From Pelargonium nanum (lineage: Eukaryota; Streptophyta; Magnoliopsida; Geraniales; Geraniaceae), in contig JAYMTF010001481.1 of NCBI GenBank assembly GCA_036897485.1, forward strand, positions 1 through 23,174: 23,174 nt of DNA. The letters run 5' to 3'. The notes beneath the pieces were generated by a model, which ran no database searches, had not been told where the DNA came from, and was given only the letters and a program-made list of their open reading frames with translations. The position numbers and the translations under genes were made by a program. Shown here one piece after another: positions 20,027-23,174 of this stretch (positions are counted from its first letter, which is position 1; every line of letters starts with the position of its first letter).

Positions 20027-22020
20027 CTGTATAGTCAATAAACCATATTTGTCAACAAGACAAAAAATAAATGGATGATGACCAGTTATATTACATTTTT
20101 AAACTTGTCTATAATTGAATGATCTTCCAAATTGGCTTGTAGGACACTTGGTTGTTTGCATCTTCCACATTGGCTGAGACCCAAACTAATGCTGATCTAA
20201 ACTATATATATACTTACCGTTAATGTCTCGGCTCAATCAATAGCCGACCAGCCCTCCCTTAAACTACTCTTTTCGGAGCTATTTCCAAGAAACAACTCCA
20301 TCACCTACACTGTCAAAACAAACTCAGGTCCATCACCTTTATAATTCATTCTCATAACCCACCATTTTTCAATTTTCTCTTTTACCTGAGTTTGGCAAAA
20401 ATGAGAAACAGGGGTTCAAAACATAATGAGTAGAGCAAGTTGATGCACGTCATTTGACACCCATTAGAGTTCTAGGCATGATGATCGCATCAATCACAAT
20501 TACTGAAACAAAATTGACAAATGTGGCCGACAGGTTCTTGTTGCTAGATTAGTCCTAAATTGAATTATATTCACTACTCAACAAAATAAAATAAACACCA
20601 GAATATCCCTTAATCAACCACAGATTTCTAACTAATGAACTGTTTGTGATACTATCTTGTACAACTTAAATTACAATAACACAATCTATTAGTATAGAAA
20701 GTTCAAAGCTACCTGGTGCACCTAGGTACTCACATATCCGAAATGCACATGCATCTAGCATTAATATTCAATATCACATATATGCAAATAAATAATTAGC
20801 TGAAACATATAGGCAAAATTTAGAACTGGCCTATTTTTAACTGCCTCATGTACCCACACACAAGGAACAACCATAAAATCATTAGCTGAACAATGCACTG
20901 ACATTGACATGGCATCACAATACAATCGGGATTTCCTTTCTACTTACATCTGTTCCTCACTACTGTGTTTTGTCTCTTCGTTTTAAGTAGTAACAGAGAT
21001 GCTCTTTTGGCTGCAAATTCTACAACGCTACTCCAACCACAACTCATAATTGATACAAATTCTAACATTTTGGCTATGAGCATGTTAATGGGTAACACAA
21101 ACTATACGCACCGATATCCAACCACAACTCATAATTGATACATTTAAGTCTTCATTTCTTTTTCTGTATGTAGAGGTTCACCCTATAAAATGAGATCACT
21201 ACACATGTTCAAATACACACCATCTTTAAAAATTGGTTAATAATTCTTTCAAGTTTAAATTATTCTATTGTCTCAATAGAAATTATAGGTGTATTGTGCT
21301 CAGTGTCCACTAATTATAGGTGTGTGTTGATATATCATCCGTCAAATATGAAAAGCAAGGTGTGCCTGAATTGTGAAACCTAGCCATAAAAAAAAAATCC
21401 TTGGAGAATAAAGAATTATGATGATCTTCAGGAATAACCTCTTTTCTATTCCAAGGGTCAAGGGAATGTAAATTACCTTTTTGCACAAAACTTTGCAAAA
21501 GTAGCTAAACTATACAGAATATCTGCTCTGTTTTCACACAAAAAACAATGCATGGAAATTGTGAAACATGACCAGATATGCTAGAGGACTAATGCATGAT
21601 CAGTACCTAACTTCAACTTTCTTCAAATGATTTCAACATATCAAAAGTATATGATAGATGAATAGATAATGAAGTAATGTGAAGCATTTTTCCATTTATT
21701 TATCGTCATGCTAATGCTAATTCTATTACATATATATATTTTATTTTGAGGCACTATTACATATATATAATGTAGCTTACAGTGATCAAATTTTGTCAGA
21801 GAAGTATAGATTTCCTGATTTTGAAAATTTGAGCACATTCAAATATACTATTATAATGCTAGTGAGAGAGAGATATGAACCTTGGTTACACACTCTAAAA
21901 TGAATGATAGATTAGGGTTAGCCAATAAACAAACAAAAACAGATAACATTGAAAATCAGCACCAACACCTCCAAAAAAACACACTTCCAATATTTTTTAG
22001 AGAAATTTAGAAAATTACCT
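20027..22020. other. Transposon interior, little recognised
   Basis: No firm gene. A plus-strand open stretch at 20201-20341 reads ..SAQSIADQPSLKLLFSEL.. and looks protein-like, but I cannot name it and it has no start or splice context. A 26-bp perfect direct repeat TCCAACCACAACTCATAATT.. occurs at 21032-21057 and 21117-21142, 85 bp apart. The rest is AT-rich. Confidence 0.35.
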
Positions 22021-22108
22021 AATAAAATTAGAATGCACAAGGCAGAGTTTGGTTTCCAGCTTGGGCAGCTGTGAACAAGACTCTGTTCAGATGCTGGGCG
22101 CTCCAAAA

Positions 22109-22430
22109 TCAACTCATTTTTCGAGATCTCTCCTTCTTCTTCGTTGCTTTGTTGTACTCTTTTGCTTTGTACTCCACAAAGATCCTGGGAGACAAGCCAC
22201 CAAACCCTAGGTAGAAAAACACAAAGTCCAAAAAAATTCAAGCCAGTAATTTCGTTTTCTCAGCAGCCAAACATACATTCTATTCGGAAAAAAATGATAA
22301 AAATCAAATAACCAGCCACAGATACCAAAACAGTTATACAGGGGAGAAGAGAAAATTGAAGAAATGGAAATAAAAAAAAGAGACAAAAAAAAAATCAACC
22401 TAATGGAACAGAGCCATAATCGGTTGACAT
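22109..22430 (-). CDS. Small two-exon reading frame inside the CACTA element, 42 aa, or 5' end of a chimeric transcript
   Basis: I do not recognise the product. Exon 1 is 22400-22430 (ATG TCA ACC GAT.., donor CATTAG|GTTGAT) and exon 2 is 22109-22206 (acceptor CTACCTAG|GG), 129 bases in frame ending TGA. It reads MSTDYGSVPLGFGGLSPRIF, then VEYKAKEYNKATKKKERSRK, then MS. The C-terminal half is strongly basic. A TATAAAAA on the minus strand at 22563-22556 lies about 125 bp upstream, giving a plausible promoter and leader. Exon 2 may instead continue to a donor at about 22017 (TTATTAG|GTAATT) in a transcript running toward the captured fragments. It may itself be a captured first-exon region of a host gene. 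A different frame (open 22241-21918) is an alternative reading. Confidence 0.4.
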
Positions 22431-22555
22431 GGAGATGATGAGCTTTCAGATCTGAACCAGTACAGAGCCCTAATCGAGAGATCGTCAGAACGTTTGTCTA
22501 ATTTTGAGTATTTTTTTTGTTTTCTAATCGAGAGATCGCCAGTTAAAACACTGGT

Positions 22556-22563
22556 TTTTATAC
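22556..22563 (-). promoter_or_regulatory. TATA box inside the CACTA element
   Basis: GGTATAAAAACC on the minus strand, the best TATA match in the window. It faces the small two-exon reading frame. About 15-90 bases downstream, CGATCTCTCGATTAG is present twice (plus-strand positions about 22473-22487 and 22525-22539, 52 bp apart) in the presumed leader. Confidence 0.5.
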
Positions 22564-22756
22564 CTCTCTTCTTCTTTTTTAAATTCTATTTTGTTTATTA
22601 GTCCAGTAGATTAATTGGTTTAAGCCCAATTTCAAAATACAATTGTCTTTTATTGCAGTTGAAAATTGTAGAAAAAGCCCATAAAAAGCACAAATGTACA
22701 TGCAGTTTAAAACTGCAACAAAAAAATCGCAATTATTGGCCCAATTTGTTGTAGTG

Positions 22757-23174
22757 GTGGCACGTATGGATAGCCATAGCCATAAACAACACCATTTTTA
22801 TCGAAACTCAAAGCTATCTCTTGGCCATGGTCTCAGCTTCGGTTCCAGGAGCAATCTTTAACCATGAAGTGGAAGCTCGATCCGCTCCTATGTGCATTGT
22901 GCATTGTGCATCAGCTATTGGTTTATCCGGCAGAAATGTTACGTCTGCGGCAAGTATACCGGGTCGACGAGTAATATAGGACTCCAAGTGAGTCCGATTA
23001 TCGAATTCTCAGGGACTCGGGATCGATAGTATACAAATATGATGAATTCGTAATCTAAATATAAAAGCAGTATTTCCAATGATGTGATGTGAAAACTAAT
23101 GATTAATTAAAGCAAAGTAAAGTAACAATGATTAACAGATAAATGATAGAATTCAGCAGAGAAATATGTAGGTT
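22757..23174. other. Right flank: possible coding remnant and retroelement edge
   Basis: On the minus strand 22859-22761, two adjacent frames read KIAPGTEAETMAK and then EIALSFDKNGVVYGYGYPYV, joined only through a one-base frameshift near 22817. This could be a decayed exon of unknown identity. From about 22930, GCAAGTATACCGGGTCGACG and CCAAGTGAGTCCGATTATCG, then ATTCTCAGGGACT, resemble sequences found near plant LTR-retrotransposon ends (from memory, not searched). It continues past the window. Confidence 0.3.

Larger units (their letters stand above)
17999..22756. mobile_element. CACTA-type (En/Spm) non-autonomous transposon, about 4.8 kb
   Basis: The left end CACTACAACA (17999) and the inverted right end CACTACAACA (22756) are identical for 10 bp and then diverge. 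Both subterminal regions are packed with TGCAGT/ACTGCA words in both orientations: left at 18027, 18072, 18104, 18171 and 18227, right at about 22656 and 22700. This is the repeat architecture of CACTA elements. No transposase was seen, so it would be non-autonomous. Weak point: the 3-bp flanks (CCA and GTG) do not form the expected target duplication. The two ends could therefore belong to different elements or one flank may be rearranged. Confidence 0.65.

Noticed and set aside
21310..21838. Minus-strand short frames
   Set aside because: AT-rich transposon interior without motifs, splice context or start context.
1..23174. CRISPR arrays, tRNA or rRNA genes, phage-like or prokaryotic systems
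   Set aside because: None seen. The only tRNA-like motifs belong to the SINE head, and all genes are plant nuclear type.

Overview
This window looks like nuclear DNA of a flowering plant, almost certainly a eudicot and perhaps a rosid. It is AT-rich and gene-poor. Its genes are split by plant-type GT-AG introns and encode plant families (LSD1-like zinc finger, plant-type ESCRT-III VPS2.2, CASP-like membrane protein). The spaces between genes hold degenerate hAT-like, SINE, CACTA, Helitron-like and LINE debris. There is no operon structure and nothing prokaryotic. All exon models were built by eye from splice signals and reading-frame continuity.

Left part (1-2300, minus strand): the 5' end of an LSD1-type zinc-finger gene. 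Two probable untranslated exons and one coding exon (first zinc finger) are visible. The rest should lie beyond the left edge, because the following intron, which carries a 254-bp hAT-like element, runs out of the window.

Centre-left (3584-7841, minus strand): a complete 11-exon gene for an ESCRT-III subunit of the VPS2.2/CHMP2 type, 216 residues. Its introns contain a SINE whose tail has become a four-copy minisatellite, a probable GC-AG intron, and a hAT-like insertion that was partly duplicated together with its flank.

Middle (8115-9300): a short hAT MITE, a LINE-type RNase H relic and a degenerate repeat. At 10597-13370 (plus) lies a complete three-exon CASP-like protein 1B-type gene, 201 residues, with a TATA-like box upstream.

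Right-centre (15519-16687): a 552-bp hAT-like element sits about 300 bp upstream of a small two-exon gene for a Cys-rich protein of 76 residues that I do not recognise.

Right part (17999-22756): a stretch of about 4.8 kb bounded by inverted CACTA-type ends with TGCAGT-rich subterminal repeats. Inside are a Helitron-like 3' terminus, two spliceable exon fragments resembling the metallo-beta-lactamase domain of CPSF73-II/INTS11, and a TATA box followed by a small two-exon reading frame. This gene-fragment-carrying transposon is the most interesting part of the window. The last 400 bp resemble the edge of another repeat, possibly an LTR retrotransposon.

The genes have no evident functional relation to one another. 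I found no tRNA, rRNA or CRISPR, and no clearly new biological system.
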